Assembly (NCBI RefSeq): GCF_001591585.1 | Contig: NZ_BCVE01000003.1 | Coordinates: forward strand, 124,001-188,000 | Direction of reading: 5' to 3' | Length of the DNA: 64,000 bases | Source of the DNA: Niallia circulans NBRC 13626 | GTDB lineage: Bacteria; Bacillota; Bacilli; Bacillales; Cytobacillaceae | Shown: positions 1 to 11,087 of the stretch, piece by piece | Layout of the letters: every line of letters begins with the position of its first letter | How positions within the stretch are numbered: position 1 is the first letter of the stretch | Position numbers and translations under genes: made by a program | Notes under the pieces: model-generated | What the model saw: the letters and a program-made list of their open reading frames with translations, nothing else | Database searches by the model: none | Told to the model about the DNA's origin: nothing

Positions 1-363
1 GCAATTTGCTTCTATGGCTCCTATTTAATTGGCACAAGTAATTTCTGGTTATCCTTTATTCTCCTTTCTATTGCTGGAGGAGCAATGTATGCACCTTATG
101 GCCCTTTCTTTGCGATTATTCCAGAAATCCTTCCTAGAAACGTCTCTGGCGGGGCAATGGCATTAATCAATAGTATGGGAGCATTAGGTTCTTTCGCTGG
201 AGCCTATATCGTTGGCTATTTAAATGATTTAACTGGTGGTTTTGGAGCTTCTTATAATTTCATGGCAATATCCTTATTATTGTCAGCTATTTTAACAATT
301 ATTGCTACAAAAAAGGAAAAGAAGGTAATAGAAAAATTAGCACAGCAACCATTGCATGACTAA
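1..363 (+). CDS. MFS permease, C-terminal part (cut by window start)
   Basis: Frame 1 is open from the first base to the TAA at 361-363, giving about 120 C-terminal residues of a membrane protein. Three to four hydrophobic segments are visible, with glycine- and alanine-rich helices around GGAMALINSMGALGSFAGA and a basic cytoplasmic tail (TKKEKK). The pattern fits the last helices of a major facilitator permease of the anion:cation symporter type, which often carries sugar acids. The gene ends 91 bp before a LacI-type regulator and the hxlAB pair. This suggests, by context only, that it imports the substrate of that pathway. The substrate cannot be read from this fragment. Confidence 0.75.
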   Translation, partial: AICFYGSYLIGTSNFWLSFILLSIAGGAMYAPYGPFFAIIPEILPRNVSGGAMALINSMGALGSFAGAYIVGYLNDLTGGFGASYNFMAISLLLSAILTIIATKKEKKVIEKLAQQPLHD

Positions 364-454
364 TTTTTAAGCGTTTTCCTCTTTCGCTTTCTTGTAACGG
401 TAGATTGTTTTATACTAAAAAAGAATCTATTAATGTAGCGAGAGAGGAAAACAA

Positions 455-1459
455 ATGGCGAAAGTAACCATGGCGGATGTAGCGAAATATGCAGGTGTCT
501 CTAAAAGCACCGTTTCACAATATATCAACAAGCGTTATGAATATATGGGAGAAGACACAAGGAAAAAAATCAAAAGTGCCATTGAACAACTAGGGTATCA
601 TCCCAATTATATTGCACGGAGCCTAAAACAAAAGAAAACTTCTATGATTGGAATTATTGTTGCTGATATTGTCCATCGATTTTCGACAGAAATCTGCCGT
701 TCTATTGAAGATTACTGTTTCGAACATGATTATCAGGCAATCATTTGCAACGCTGATAACAATCCCAAAAAGGAACGAACATATATAGAAACATTGCGTG
801 CCAAACAGGTAGATGGTCTGATTATTTTTCCAACAGGGCAAAACACCGATATTTATGCCAAAATGATAGAGGAAGATTATCCCGTTGTCTTTATGGATCG
901 AGATATTCCGGAAATAGATGCTCCTTTTATTCTATCCACAAATGTAGAATCAAGCTATCACGCAATTAAATTATTTTTGGAAAATGGGCACAGGAATATA
1001 GCTATTTTGACACAGCCATTAACTATTTCGACAAGAAAAGAACGAATTGAAGGCTATAAGAAAGCTTTGCTAGAAAACTCTATAGACATTTGCGAAGACA
1101 ATATTATTAGCTCAGAAATAGAAAATGTGAAGAATGAATTACATCACCTATTTCAAAAAAAGAACCCACCTACTGCTATTCTAGCAGGTAATGATTTAGT
1201 GTTCTTAGAGACTTTAGCATTTTTACAGGAAAAGAAACTACGTATTCCTGAAGATGTATCCCTAATTGTTTTTGATAATTTTCCTTTTGCACATCTTTCT
1301 AATCCTCCAATGACTATGATTGCACAGCCTGCATTTGAAATGGGAAAAAAGGCTACGGAAATATTATTAAAACAAGTTAACAAGGAATATTTTAAAGTAG
1401 AAAAAATTATTTATCCTTGTGAATTAATTGTTAGACAATCCTCAATAAAGAAAATATAA
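455..1459 (+). CDS. LacI-family transcriptional regulator, KdgR-like
   Basis: A 334-residue protein with an N-terminal LacI helix-turn-helix (about residues 4-25, MADVAKYAGVSKSTVSQYIN), a hinge near residue 55 (YIARSLKQKK) and a periplasmic-binding-like sugar domain to the end (GNDLVFLE, VSLIVFDN). The length is normal for the family. The start is ATG 455, behind AGAGAGGAAA. The N-terminus, including the KRYEYM segment, resembles B. subtilis KdgR, the regulator of ketodeoxygluconate use, as I recall it. It lies just upstream of hxlAB, and a perfect palindrome with a central CG (1550-1561) sits between them and is a likely target. The effector is unknown. Confidence 0.85.
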   Translation: MAKVTMADVAKYAGVSKSTVSQYINKRYEYMGEDTRKKIKSAIEQLGYHPNYIARSLKQKKTSMIGIIVADIVHRFSTEICRSIEDYCFEHDYQAIICNADNNPKKERTYIETLRAKQVDGLIIFPTGQNTDIYAKMIEEDYPVVFMDRDIPEIDAPFILSTNVESSYHAIKLFLENGHRNIAILTQPLTISTRKERIEGYKKALLENSIDICEDNIISSEIENVKNELHHLFQKKNPPTAILAGNDLVFLETLAFLQEKKLRIPEDVSLIVFDNFPFAHLSNPPMTMIAQPAFEMGKKATEILLKQVNKEYFKVEKIIYPCELIVRQSSIKKI

Positions 1460-1471
1460 AAGATCTATCTG

Positions 1472-1518
1472 AGAAGCGTTCCTTCTAAACTTATTGAGAT
1501 GAGCAGAATAACGCTTCT
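1472..1518 (+). terminator. Hairpin after the LacI regulator
   Basis: The arms AGAAGCGTT (1472-1480) and AACGCTTCT (1510-1518) form a perfect 9-bp stem with a 29-nt loop, 13 bp after the regulator stop codon. The U-run after it is poor, so termination may be weak and may allow read-through into hxlAB. Confidence 0.45.
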
Positions 1519-1549
1519 ATACATCTATTAAAAATTTTTACCGTTTAAA

Positions 1550-1561
1550 TAAACCGGTTTA
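1550..1561. promoter_or_regulatory. LacI-type operator upstream of hxlA
   Basis: TAAACCGGTTTA is a perfect 12-bp palindrome with the central CG typical of LacI-family operators. It ends 25 bp before the hxlA start codon, and the nearest regulator gene (455-1459) is LacI-type. Binding by that regulator is inferred. Confidence 0.6.
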
Positions 1562-1586
1562 GTATTGAAAGAAAGGACGGTTGACA

Positions 1587-2204
1587 ATGATTATTCAATT
1601 AGCTTTGGACCGATTAACTATTTCTGAAGCAATTCGTATAGCCCAGTTAGTAGAAGCTGATATTGACTGGATTGAAGTTGGGACCTCTCTAATCAAGGAA
1701 TTTGGAATAGACAGCGTCCGCCAAATGAGAAAAGCATTTCCTCATAAAAAAATCCTTGCTGACACGAAAACAATGGATAATGCGAAATATGAAGCAGAGA
1801 TTAGCTTTGCTGCCGGGGCAGATATTATCACAGTTATGGGAACAGCCCCAAAAGTAACCATTGAGACATGTATGGAAGTAGCGAAAAAGAAGCAAAAAAA
1901 AGTAATGATTGATTTATTAAACACGTCCAGAGAACAAATGATATCACTTGCCACGATTAAGGATGCTATTTTTTGCTACCATATAAGTAAGGATGAGCAA
2001 GAATTAAATGGGAAAAGCGAATGGGAAACCGGCACTTTCTGCCTAACCCCAATTGCAGCGGCAGGCGGAATTACTATCGATTCTATCCCACAGCTTCAAA
2101 AAAGCGGCATCGATATAGCCATTATTGGCTCCGCTATTACGAAGGCTGCCGATCCAGCAAAGGTAGCAAGACAATTTAATCAGGAGGTATTATCCAATGA
2201 GTAA
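1587..2204 (+). CDS. hxlA: 3-hexulose-6-phosphate synthase (HUMPS family)
   Basis: A 205-residue TIM-barrel protein of the orotidine-5'-phosphate decarboxylase superfamily. It contains the DxKxxD active-site motif (DTKTMD) and the family N-terminus IQLALDRLTISEA. The known reaction is the aldol joining of formaldehyde and ribulose 5-phosphate to give hexulose 6-phosphate, and it is reversible. I chose ATG 1587, because AAAGGA at 1572-1577 is 9 nt away; an in-frame TTG at 1581 would leave only 3 nt. The stop overlaps the hxlB start by 8 bp. The related keto-gulonate-6-phosphate decarboxylases share the fold, but the adjacent hxlB favours the synthase call. Confidence 0.85.
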   Translation: MIIQLALDRLTISEAIRIAQLVEADIDWIEVGTSLIKEFGIDSVRQMRKAFPHKKILADTKTMDNAKYEAEISFAAGADIITVMGTAPKVTIETCMEVAKKKQKKVMIDLLNTSREQMISLATIKDAIFCYHISKDEQELNGKSEWETGTFCLTPIAAAGGITIDSIPQLQKSGIDIAIIGSAITKAADPAKVARQFNQEVLSNE

Positions 2205-2745
2205 GCTTACAGCTATTCAACAGGAAATTCAAGTCGTTTTGTCACAAGTCAATGAGAACTTATTAATTGATACAGCCGCATTAATTAGAGAAAAAAGAAG
2301 AATTTTTGTCGTGGGAGAAGGACGATCTGGGCTCATGGCCAAATCCTTTGCCATGAGATTAATGCATTTAGGAGCAACGGTTTATGTAGTGGGAGAGACC
2401 ATTACTCCTGCTCTTTCTTCTGAAGATATATTAGTCGCTATTTCTGGTTCTGGGAAAACAAAGTCTGTTATTTGGACGGCTGAAACGGCTCATAAACTAG
2501 GGTGCACTGTGTTAGTCTTAACTACTGATCCCAGCTCTCCACTTGTGGAAGAAGCAACCCATACAATCTGCATTCCGGCAAGCACCAAATATCGGCAGGC
2601 AAATGAGATGAAGTCTATCCAGCCCTTAGGCTCATTATTTGATCAGTGTGCGCATATTGTCTTTGATACCATTTGTCTAAATTTTGCTGAGCTAAACGAG
2701 ATTGGATTTGAGGAAGCCTTTAAGAGACACAGCAATATGGAATAA
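2197..2745 (+). CDS. hxlB: 6-phospho-3-hexuloisomerase (SIS domain)
   Basis: A 182-residue single SIS-domain protein, normal length for HxlB. It carries the phosphosugar-binding motifs GEGRSG (about residues 40-45) and ISGSGKT (about 82-88). It interconverts hexulose 6-phosphate and fructose 6-phosphate, linking the HxlA reaction to glycolysis. AGGAGG at 2182-2187 lies 9 nt before the ATG inside the end of hxlA, so the two genes are translationally coupled. No HxlR-type regulator is seen. The only nearby regulator is a LacI protein, which suggests induction by a sugar or sugar acid rather than by formaldehyde. Confidence 0.9.
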   Translation: MSKLTAIQQEIQVVLSQVNENLLIDTAALIREKRRIFVVGEGRSGLMAKSFAMRLMHLGATVYVVGETITPALSSEDILVAISGSGKTKSVIWTAETAHKLGCTVLVLTTDPSSPLVEEATHTICIPASTKYRQANEMKSIQPLGSLFDQCAHIVFDTICLNFAELNEIGFEEAFKRHSNME

Positions 2746-2754
2746 TGGCTTGAT

Positions 2755-2811
2755 AAATACCCGTAGAAGCGAGTGACTGTGTGTACGTGCTCCTTAGCGG
2801 GTATTTTTTAT
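2755..2811 (+). terminator. Terminator after hxlAB
   Basis: The arms AAATACCCG (2755-2763) and CGGGTATTT (2799-2807) form a perfect 9-bp stem followed by a T-rich run, 10 bp past the hxlB stop. Confidence 0.75.
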
Positions 2812-2936
2812 TGTGCCTCTTTTAAAGAGCATATCGGCTGTTTTTTATCATAAAAGAACAATCCTCTTATTATCACTGCTATTGTTTGCCCTCGCCAAAA
2901 CACGAATTGACAATTGCTAAAAATGGTTAAATCACT

Positions 2937-3893
2937 CTACTCTTCTAGAATGGTCGATTCACGAACAATGAGCTTCGGCTCAAAAATATGTTTCCCTTGA
3001 TTTTTGTTTCGTTCATTAATTTTTTTTAGGAGCATGCGTGCACAAGCCTCTCCCATTTCCATTAAGGGCTGCTTAATTGTGGTAATTTTCGGTGATGAGA
3101 TTCTATCTAGAAAGACGCCATCAAACCCAGTTACTGCGTAGTCTTCTGGCACACTTTTCCCTGCCTTCTGGATTGCTCGAATAACCCCTGTTGCAATGCG
3201 GTCAGAAGCGCAAACAAATCCAAATTTACCATCATTCTTTGATAGGAATTCAGAAACCTTTGCCTCTGCTGCTCTTGAACTATTTGCTACTCTTATAATT
3301 TTTCCTTCTATAGCATTCTCAGAAATTGCATCTACGTACCCTGCCTCACGAAGCTGCCCAAAAGGCTCTTTCTCATCAATTCCGATAAAAATTAGCTGCT
3401 TATATCCTAGGTCTAAAATATGTTTAGTCGTAACGTATGTCCCTTTTTTGTTATCCACATCGACAAAATCAAATCCATGCAAATTCTCTCCAAATAATAC
3501 AACCGGAATTGTTAATTTTTCAATAAAAGCATAGTCAGATTCACGCATACCCGTAACAATGATGCCATCACACTTTCCTATATTAAGCGATGTCCTTGTT
3601 ACTAGCTGTAAGGAATAATGGTTCTTATCCAGCTCCCTGCTCATCCCCGTTAATAAATTCATATAATAAGGTTCAACCGTATCCATTTCTTCTAAAATCA
3701 GTAATTTAATCACTTGTGTTCGATTATTAACCAATGCTCTTGCCGCATAATTAGGAACATAATTTAATTCTTCCATTGCTTTATATACAAGCTGTTTTAA
3801 TTCATCTGTTACCTGCTCGGGATGATTTAACACTCTTGAAACAGTCATCTTTGAGACATTTGCTTTTTTTGCCACATCTGAAAGTGTTGCCAA
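2937..3893 (-). CDS. mdxR: LacI-family maltodextrin regulator (MalR/MdxR type)
   Basis: A 318-residue LacI-family repressor. The helix-turn-helix is at residues 4-25 (LSDVAKKANVSKMTVSRVLN), the hinge has YAARALVNN near residue 55, and a sugar-binding domain follows with the C-terminal signature PEDYAVTGFDG. The start codon is TTG at 3893, preceded by GGGGGAG with 5 nt spacing; no ATG fits. It is divergent from the neopullulanase gene and next to the whole maltodextrin locus, the position of yvdE/mdxR in B. subtilis. Operator-like sites before its own gene, before the GH13 gene and before the mdx genes support control of this locus and autoregulation. Confidence 0.85.
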   Translation of the reverse strand: MATLSDVAKKANVSKMTVSRVLNHPEQVTDELKQLVYKAMEELNYVPNYAARALVNNRTQVIKLLILEEMDTVEPYYMNLLTGMSRELDKNHYSLQLVTRTSLNIGKCDGIIVTGMRESDYAFIEKLTIPVVLFGENLHGFDFVDVDNKKGTYVTTKHILDLGYKQLIFIGIDEKEPFGQLREAGYVDAISENAIEGKIIRVANSSRAAEAKVSEFLSKNDGKFGFVCASDRIATGVIRAIQKAGKSVPEDYAVTGFDGVFLDRISSPKITTIKQPLMEMGEACARMLLKKINERNKNQGKHIFEPKLIVRESTILEE

Positions 3894-3946
3894 TGGAACT
3901 CCCCCAGTATAAATTTAAATTTCTCTATCCATTAGATTATTAATTA

Positions 3947-3960
3947 TTGAAAGCGATTTA
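3947..3960. promoter_or_regulatory. Operator-like site before mdxR
   Basis: TTGAAAGCGATTTA lies about 55 bp upstream of the mdxR start. It shares GAAAGCGATT with the reverse complement of the site before mdxE, so it may serve in autoregulation by MdxR or CcpA. Confidence 0.45.
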
Positions 3961-4071
3961 TTATACTACTTCATTTATTCTACAACAAATAATTATTCAC
4001 TATTATATTTAAACTAAACTTTTTTATAAATATGCTTGATAAATAACGAAAATGGGTTGATAATAGAGGGG

Positions 4072-4085
4072 TGCAAACGTTTTCC
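4072..4085. promoter_or_regulatory. cre-like site before the GH13 gene
   Basis: TGCAAACGTTTTCC matches the CcpA consensus TGNAANCGNTNNCA except at the last base. It lies 16 bp upstream of a TATAAT at 4102-4107, overlapping the expected -35 position. Catabolite repression is inferred. Confidence 0.55.
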
Positions 4086-4137
4086 TTTTATCTTTTTATA
4101 TTATAATTGTTTTTTGCTAGATACTCAACTATTTAAT

Positions 4138-5939
<1,802 letters not shown>

Positions 5940-5954
5940 CACCAGCCTTCTTTT

Positions 5955-6000
5955 AAAAAGCGCATTCCTCCTGTGCTATGCAAGGGAATACGCTTTTTGT
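5955..6000 (+). terminator. Terminator after the GH13 gene
   Basis: AAAAAGCGCATTCC pairs with GGAATACGCTTTTT across a loop of about 18 nt, 15 bp past the stop, and ends in a T-run. Confidence 0.8.
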
Positions 6001-6217
6001 TATTGTTATTAACTTGGCTGGGGCTTATATGCGTTGAATATCATTTTTTCTGGCTTTTATCGCTCACATGAACGCCATTTTTTTCGGCTACCCCTCTTTT
6101 TCTGGCTTTCATCTCTCTTAGAATGCTACTTTTACTCCCTCTCCCCAAAACAGTACTTTCCCCAGCCAAATAAAAAAGAACAGAGCGCACCACACACTCC
6201 ATTCTCTTGCCACTCTA

Positions 6218-6877
6218 TTATTCCCCTAACTTTTCCTTTAAGCGTTCAAGGGTTATTTCTGCTGTACTTCCGACTTGCCAATCTGCTAATTTCATGCGGT
6301 CAGGGGTGCCAACACCAACTGCAAACATATTTGCTCCCTTTATTGCTTGAATGCCAGCTTCCGCGTCTTCCACTCCCACACATTCACGCACTTGTAACTG
6401 CAGCTGCTCTGCTGCTTTTACAAAGATTTCTGGATCAGGCTTCCCTTTTTTTAATTTTCCGGGATCAACGATGGTATCAAAAAAGTTTGTTACTTCTAAA
6501 CGATCTAATATCACTGGACCATTTTTGCTTGCAGAAGCAAGGCCAAGTTGTAAACCAGCTTCTTTGCATTCTACCAAGAAGTCTTTTATCCCAGGCAATA
6601 AATCATTCGGGGTAATTTCTTTAATTAGCTCTTGATAATAGGTATTTTTATCATGTGCCAGCTCTTCCACTTGCGCGTCGGAAAATTGCCCGCGAATTCC
6701 CCCATGATCTAGTATTTTATATAAAGAGTCCATGCGGCTAACACCTTTTAATTCTTCATTAAACTCACGATCAAAAGGAACAGCAATGGCCTCAGCTGTT
6801 TTCTTCCACGCTAAATAATGATATTCTGCAGTGTCTGTAATAACTCCGTCTAAATCAAAGATAATTCCTTTTAACAT
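6218..6877 (-). CDS. pgmB: Beta-phosphoglucomutase
   Basis: A 219-residue haloacid-dehalogenase-superfamily protein. It has the nucleophile motif FDLDGVITDT (Asp8 and acid/base Asp10), a helical cap, SASKNG in the second motif and VEDAEAGIQA in the fourth. It converts beta-glucose 1-phosphate to glucose 6-phosphate, using the product of the neighbouring maltose phosphorylase. I chose ATG 6877, with GGAGG 8 nt upstream; the GTG at 6883 is only 2 nt from that site. It lies last in the mdx operon, as pgcM does in B. subtilis, but is separated from the phosphorylase by a hairpin that could lower its expression. Confidence 0.92.
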   Translation of the reverse strand: MLKGIIFDLDGVITDTAEYHYLAWKKTAEAIAVPFDREFNEELKGVSRMDSLYKILDHGGIRGQFSDAQVEELAHDKNTYYQELIKEITPNDLLPGIKDFLVECKEAGLQLGLASASKNGPVILDRLEVTNFFDTIVDPGKLKKGKPDPEIFVKAAEQLQLQVRECVGVEDAEAGIQAIKGANMFAVGVGTPDRMKLADWQVGSTAEITLERLKEKLGE

Positions 6878-6893
6878 ATTCACGTCCTCCTAT

Positions 6894-6965
6894 GAAAAAG
6901 GAGCCGCGCTTCCTTTATTCTAGCGCCTTTCTCTAGCAATAGAATAACAATCAATCAACGGCTCC
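6894..6965 (-). terminator. Hairpin between maltose phosphorylase and pgmB
   Basis: On the minus strand GGAGCCG (6965-6959) pairs with CGGCTCC (6906-6900), followed directly by TTTTTC. The loop is long (52 nt), so partial termination or attenuation before pgmB is more likely than a full stop. Confidence 0.45.
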
Positions 6966-6979
6966 CTTCTGCTAACTAG

Positions 6980-9256
6980 CTACTTCTTTCCAACAAACTC
7001 TTTTTCTAATAAAATATCTTTTCCATATAACTGAATCTTTAACGCATTCCCAGACAGAAGCTCTAATTTCACTTCCTCTGAAGTCGTCGTGACTCGAATT
7101 AATCGATTTCGATAATTGATTGTAAAGGTGTAGCTATTCCATCCTTTAGGAACAAACGGTGCAAAGGAAAGAATTCCTGTTGCTGTGCGCATTCCAGCAA
7201 AACCGTGGACAATAGCCAGCCAGCTTCCTGACATACTAGTTATATGCAATCCATCTTCTGTATCGTTATTATAATTATCAAGATCTAATCTTGCCGTGCG
7301 CTGATACATCTCATATGCCTTTTCCTCCAGCCCGATTTCTGCTGCTAAAATAGAATGAACACAAGGGGAAAGACTTGATTCATGTACAGTCATTGGCTCA
7401 TAAAAATCAAAGTTGCGCTTTTTCTCTTCTAAGCTAAATTCATGATTTAAGAAGTACATCCCTTGTAAAACATCGGCCTGCTTAATAAAACAAGAACGCA
7501 AAATTTTATCCCAAGACCAATTTTGATTAAGTGGTCTCTCTTCTTTTAAGAGGGTATCTACAGTCTGTAAATCCTTATCAAGGAATGTATCGTGCTGAAC
7601 AAAGATTCCCAATTCTTCATCTACTGGGAAATACATCTTGTCAATGATTTCTTGCCATTTTGCTAATTCACTTTTGCCAATATTTAAATCTGTTTTTCTT
7701 TTTGAAGTTGTTTTATCAAGTAATTCTAAAGTATATCTTAATGTCCACGTCGCAATCTTATTCGTATACCAATTGTTATTTACGTTATTCTCATATTCAT
7801 TTGGTCCTGTTACTCCATGTATCATGTATTGATCATTTTTTTTCGAATAATGTACGCGATCTGCCCAAAAGCGGCTGATTCCGACTAATACATCTAATCC
7901 TTCATTTAATGCATAGGTTTCGTCACCTGTGTACGTTGTGTAATTAAAAATAGCATGGGCAATGGCACCGTTACGATGAATTTCTTCAAAGGTAATCTCC
8001 CATTCATTATGGCACTCTACCCCAGTGAAAGTTACCATTGGGTATAATGCACCTTTCAGTCCCTGCTGTTTGGCATTATGCTCCGCACCTGGCAGCTGTT
8101 GGCGGCGATAACGTAATAGCTGCTCTGTTACTTTAGGCTCTGCGACAGCCAAATACATTGGTACGATATATGCTTCTGTATCCCAGTAGGTTGCTCCCCC
8201 ATATTTTTCTCCTGTAAAACCTTTTGGCCCTACATTGAGACGCGCATCGTCCCCATAGTACGTAGAGAATAATTGAAAAATATTGAATCGGATTCCTTGC
8301 TGCGCTTCTTCATCCCCATCAATTTGAACATCCGCCTTTTCCCAGCGGGCTGCCCAGGCAGCAATATGTTCTTCTTTTAAGGAATCATATCCTTTTTCTC
8401 TCGCTTGTTTTGCTAACAGATTAGAAACAGCCCCTAATCTTTCTTCTTCCCAATCACGAGAGGTCGAAACTGCTACATACTTCTGGAGGTGGAGTGTATC
8501 CCCTTGTTTAAGCTTATTGTTATATGCATTGGCAACATACATCGGCTTTTCATTGTAAGAAGTCACTTCTAAGTGATTTATGGTATTTGACATCGAAGCA
8601 GATACTGCAAATCTTGGTGTTCCAAAAGGATTATCAACCGTTTTCATTATTAGATTGGCAGCATTAGCTTCTACTTTTCTGCCAGTCTCTTCCCAGAATT
8701 TCTCTTCATAGTTGGAATCTTCATTAGTCACATCACCATCTAAATATGGAACTAATTCAATCTTATGCGCTCCTGTTAGCGCTGTTACCTTTATATCTAT
8801 TGCACAAACTTCTTTTGCAACAATACTTAAAAAGCGCTCAAACTTAAACTGGATTTGACTTTCTCCTTTGTGGAGGATGAAGCTTCTTCTTAAAATGCCT
8901 TCCTTCATATCTAGCTCTAGGTGAAAATCAGTAATGTTTTCCTTATACAAATCTACTTTGGTACCGTCTACATAAATATCTACACCAATGAAGTTCAGCG
9001 CATTGATCACTTTACCAAAATATTGAGGATAGCCATTTTTCCACCAGCCAACTCTTGTTTTATCAGGAAACCATACGCCTGCAATATACGTACCTTGATG
9101 AAAATCCCCAGAGTAGCCTTCTTCAAAGTTTCCCCGCATCCCCATATAACCATTTCCAATGGAGGTTAGGCTTTCCTGCAGTCGCTTTTCTTTTTTTTCC
9201 AACTTATTTGATATTAGCTTCCAGCTGTTTATTTCGAAAAGACGCTTATTTGTCAT
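6980..9256 (-). CDS. mdxK: Maltose phosphorylase (GH65)
   Basis: A 758-residue GH65 phosphorylase of normal length, with an N-terminal beta-sandwich (about 1-270), a linker, an (alpha/alpha)6 barrel and a C-terminal sheet. Visible family motifs are GNGYMGMRG near residue 33, [10 protein letters not shown] in the barrel and [15 protein letters not shown], which holds the glutamate proposed as general acid. It splits maltose with phosphate into glucose and beta-glucose 1-phosphate. The adjacent pgmB completes the route to glucose 6-phosphate. There is no signal peptide. Trehalose or kojibiose specificity cannot be excluded from sequence alone, but the mdx context and B. subtilis yvdK synteny favour maltose. 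Confidence 0.9.
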   Translation of the reverse strand: MTNKRLFEINSWKLISNKLEKKEKRLQESLTSIGNGYMGMRGNFEEGYSGDFHQGTYIAGVWFPDKTRVGWWKNGYPQYFGKVINALNFIGVDIYVDGTKVDLYKENITDFHLELDMKEGILRRSFILHKGESQIQFKFERFLSIVAKEVCAIDIKVTALTGAHKIELVPYLDGDVTNEDSNYEEKFWEETGRKVEANAANLIMKTVDNPFGTPRFAVSASMSNTINHLEVTSYNEKPMYVANAYNNKLKQGDTLHLQKYVAVSTSRDWEEERLGAVSNLLAKQAREKGYDSLKEEHIAAWAARWEKADVQIDGDEEAQQGIRFNIFQLFSTYYGDDARLNVGPKGFTGEKYGGATYWDTEAYIVPMYLAVAEPKVTEQLLRYRRQQLPGAEHNAKQQGLKGALYPMVTFTGVECHNEWEITFEEIHRNGAIAHAIFNYTTYTGDETYALNEGLDVLVGISRFWADRVHYSKKNDQYMIHGVTGPNEYENNVNNNWYTNKIATWTLRYTLELLDKTTSKRKTDLNIGKSELAKWQEIIDKMYFPVDEELGIFVQHDTFLDKDLQTVDTLLKEERPLNQNWSWDKILRSCFIKQADVLQGMYFLNHEFSLEEKKRNFDFYEPMTVHESSLSPCVHSILAAEIGLEEKAYEMYQRTARLDLDNYNNDTEDGLHITSMSGSWLAIVHGFAGMRTATGILSFAPFVPKGWNSYTFTINYRNRLIRVTTTSEEVKLELLSGNALKIQLYGKDILLEKEFVGKK

Positions 9257-9268
9257 AATCTTCTCTCC

Positions 9269-10141
9269 CTATGCTTTATCTGAGTCTACCTTTAATCTTT
9301 TTTCTTTAAAACCTGTTCTAAAAAATGCAAATGCAATCATTAATACCGTTCCAAGTCCTTGTATCATGATGAAGGTTGCAACATCAAATTGAATAAATCC
9401 ATAGATTACAGCTAATATGGTTGGCAGTCCTGCTGCATTAAGGACGATGGTTGCTGCCTCTTTAAAGGTTCTTATATCGGTAATATTGGATTTCTTTGTC
9501 AGCCATAATACGAATGACATAAATAGAAATTGCACTACATTCATCGCTGTATAAACACCAGCCAGTAATAGTAACAGGATTGGCAGAAGGAAGGCTTTGT
9601 TCTGCACATACCATAATGTTCCGATATATTGCAGGACATCTTCCTTGTTTTCTATTTTGAAAGGATATTTCTCCTCATTCATTGGGTAGTACAATTGAAA
9701 CCCAAACCCATTTTCTTCGGCAACTACAGCATAGTCCTCTTTAAAAACAATGGCGTTTGCATATCCTTTTATACCAATTGTCTGGTCTTCTCCAGTCAGC
9801 TGATATTTATTATCTTTATCAATCGCAATCACATTTCCGCCTGTCTCTTCTGTATATTGACTGTCTATTCCCACTAACTTGCCGTTCTTAACTTGTTTAG
9901 AAGACAATGAATCGGCAAAGTCATCTGTGATTAATTCAGCTGTTTTTGGAAACAAAAACTCAAATGGGAAGTTTGTTAGTTTTGCCATTTGAATAGAGGT
10001 TGGCATCATCATGCAGGCAATTAAGAAAATAAAAAGGAAAATCATTTTCGGCCATGTTAATAGATTCTTACCCTTAAATACATTTGTCGGTGTAATAATA
10101 GACTTAAAATATTGCATCAAAAATGGTTCCGACTTCTTCAT
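9269..10141 (-). CDS. yvdJ: DUF1189 membrane protein of the maltodextrin operon (YvdJ-like)
   Basis: A 290-residue protein with one hydrophobic segment near residues 30-50 (MIFLFIFLIACMMM), an extracytoplasmic region of about 130 residues, and three to four membrane helices after residue 165. It matches DUF1189 proteins such as YvdJ, which sit between the mdxG permease and maltose phosphorylase genes in B. subtilis, exactly as here. Its function is not known; help in assembly or regulation of the transporter is a guess from context. It begins at ATG 10141 and ends 12 bp before the phosphorylase start. Confidence 0.75.
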   Translation of the reverse strand: MKKSEPFLMQYFKSIITPTNVFKGKNLLTWPKMIFLFIFLIACMMMPTSIQMAKLTNFPFEFLFPKTAELITDDFADSLSSKQVKNGKLVGIDSQYTEETGGNVIAIDKDNKYQLTGEDQTIGIKGYANAIVFKEDYAVVAEENGFGFQLYYPMNEEKYPFKIENKEDVLQYIGTLWYVQNKAFLLPILLLLLAGVYTAMNVVQFLFMSFVLWLTKKSNITDIRTFKEAATIVLNAAGLPTILAVIYGFIQFDVATFIMIQGLGTVLMIAFAFFRTGFKEKRLKVDSDKA

Positions 10142-10249
10142 TGTAATCCCACTCTCTTACTTAAAATTCTTCGTTGTTTTCTTTCTATCCTAAAGACGCC
10201 CGCCCCACTAATAGCAGACGTCTCTATCATTTCTTCTCTTGGTCATTGA

Positions 10250-11086
10250 TTAGCCTTTTGATCCACCGCTAGTTAAACCAGATACAAAGTTCTTTTGCAG
10301 GAAGAAGAATAAGACAACAATTGGTAATGCTGCGAGAACCGCCCCTGCCGCAAATAGCGCTACCTTTTGTTCACGCGGGTTGGAAATTAATGTTTGTAAC
10401 CCAACCGCCAATGTTAATAATTCGTTGGAGCGTAATAAAAACTTAGATAATAAGAAATCATTAAATGGTGTCATAAATGCCCATAAAGCTTGAACAGCAA
10501 GCATTGGGCGCACCAGTGGTAAATTAATTTGTACAAAGATTCTTAAATGACCTGCTCCATCAATTCTTGCACTTTCGTCAAATTCACGCGGAATGGTATC
10601 AAAATACCCTTTCATTAACCATACGTTCATCGGAATACCACCACCGATATAGATTAATGATAGCAGCCAATAAGAATCAATTGCTCCAAGTACTGTCGCT
10701 AGTACGTAATAAGCCGTTAATGCTGCCATTGTCGGAACCATTTGAATAACGAGGAAGAAAATTAAGCTATATTTTCTTCCAACAAAGCGATAGCGGCTGA
10801 ATACATATCCAGAAAGAGTTACCAATGTTACTTGCACAACCATTACTGCAACCGCAATAATAATCGTATTTTTATACCAGCTTAAATAATTCGTTTCGCT
10901 AAAAAGTCTTTGGAAATTATCAAGTCCCCAGTTTGCATTCAATTTCAAAGTAAATGCCGCCATATTAGTAGCTTGAAAGGCACTTGATGCCGTTACTAAT
11001 AATGGGTAAATGATTACTATTGATAGGATTCCAAGAAAACCGTACGTTAATATTCTATTGATAAGTCGCGATGCTTTCATGCTCAT
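10250..11086 (-). CDS. mdxG: Maltodextrin ABC transporter permease MdxG
   Basis: A 278-residue inner-membrane permease of the MalG type with six predicted helices. The EAA loop that contacts the ATPase is near residues 190-210 ([23 protein letters not shown] is split around EAA-like ESARIDGAG). The C-terminus ends GLTSGGSKG, typical of MalG. It starts 1 bp after the mdxF stop, with GGAGATGATG upstream, so the pair is coupled. No ATPase gene is in this locus, so a shared MsmX-type ATPase elsewhere probably energises it, as in B. subtilis. Confidence 0.92.
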   Translation of the reverse strand: MSMKASRLINRILTYGFLGILSIVIIYPLLVTASSAFQATNMAAFTLKLNANWGLDNFQRLFSETNYLSWYKNTIIIAVAVMVVQVTLVTLSGYVFSRYRFVGRKYSLIFFLVIQMVPTMAALTAYYVLATVLGAIDSYWLLSLIYIGGGIPMNVWLMKGYFDTIPREFDESARIDGAGHLRIFVQINLPLVRPMLAVQALWAFMTPFNDFLLSKFLLRSNELLTLAVGLQTLISNPREQKVALFAAGAVLAALPIVVLFFFLQKNFVSGLTSGGSKG

Positions 11087-11087
11087 C

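Noticed and set aside
6034-6615. 193-codon plus-strand ORF
   Set aside because: It runs through the intergenic gap and antisense to pgmB, has no ribosome site and a low-complexity Leu/Pro/Ser composition. It is a shadow of the pgmB frame.
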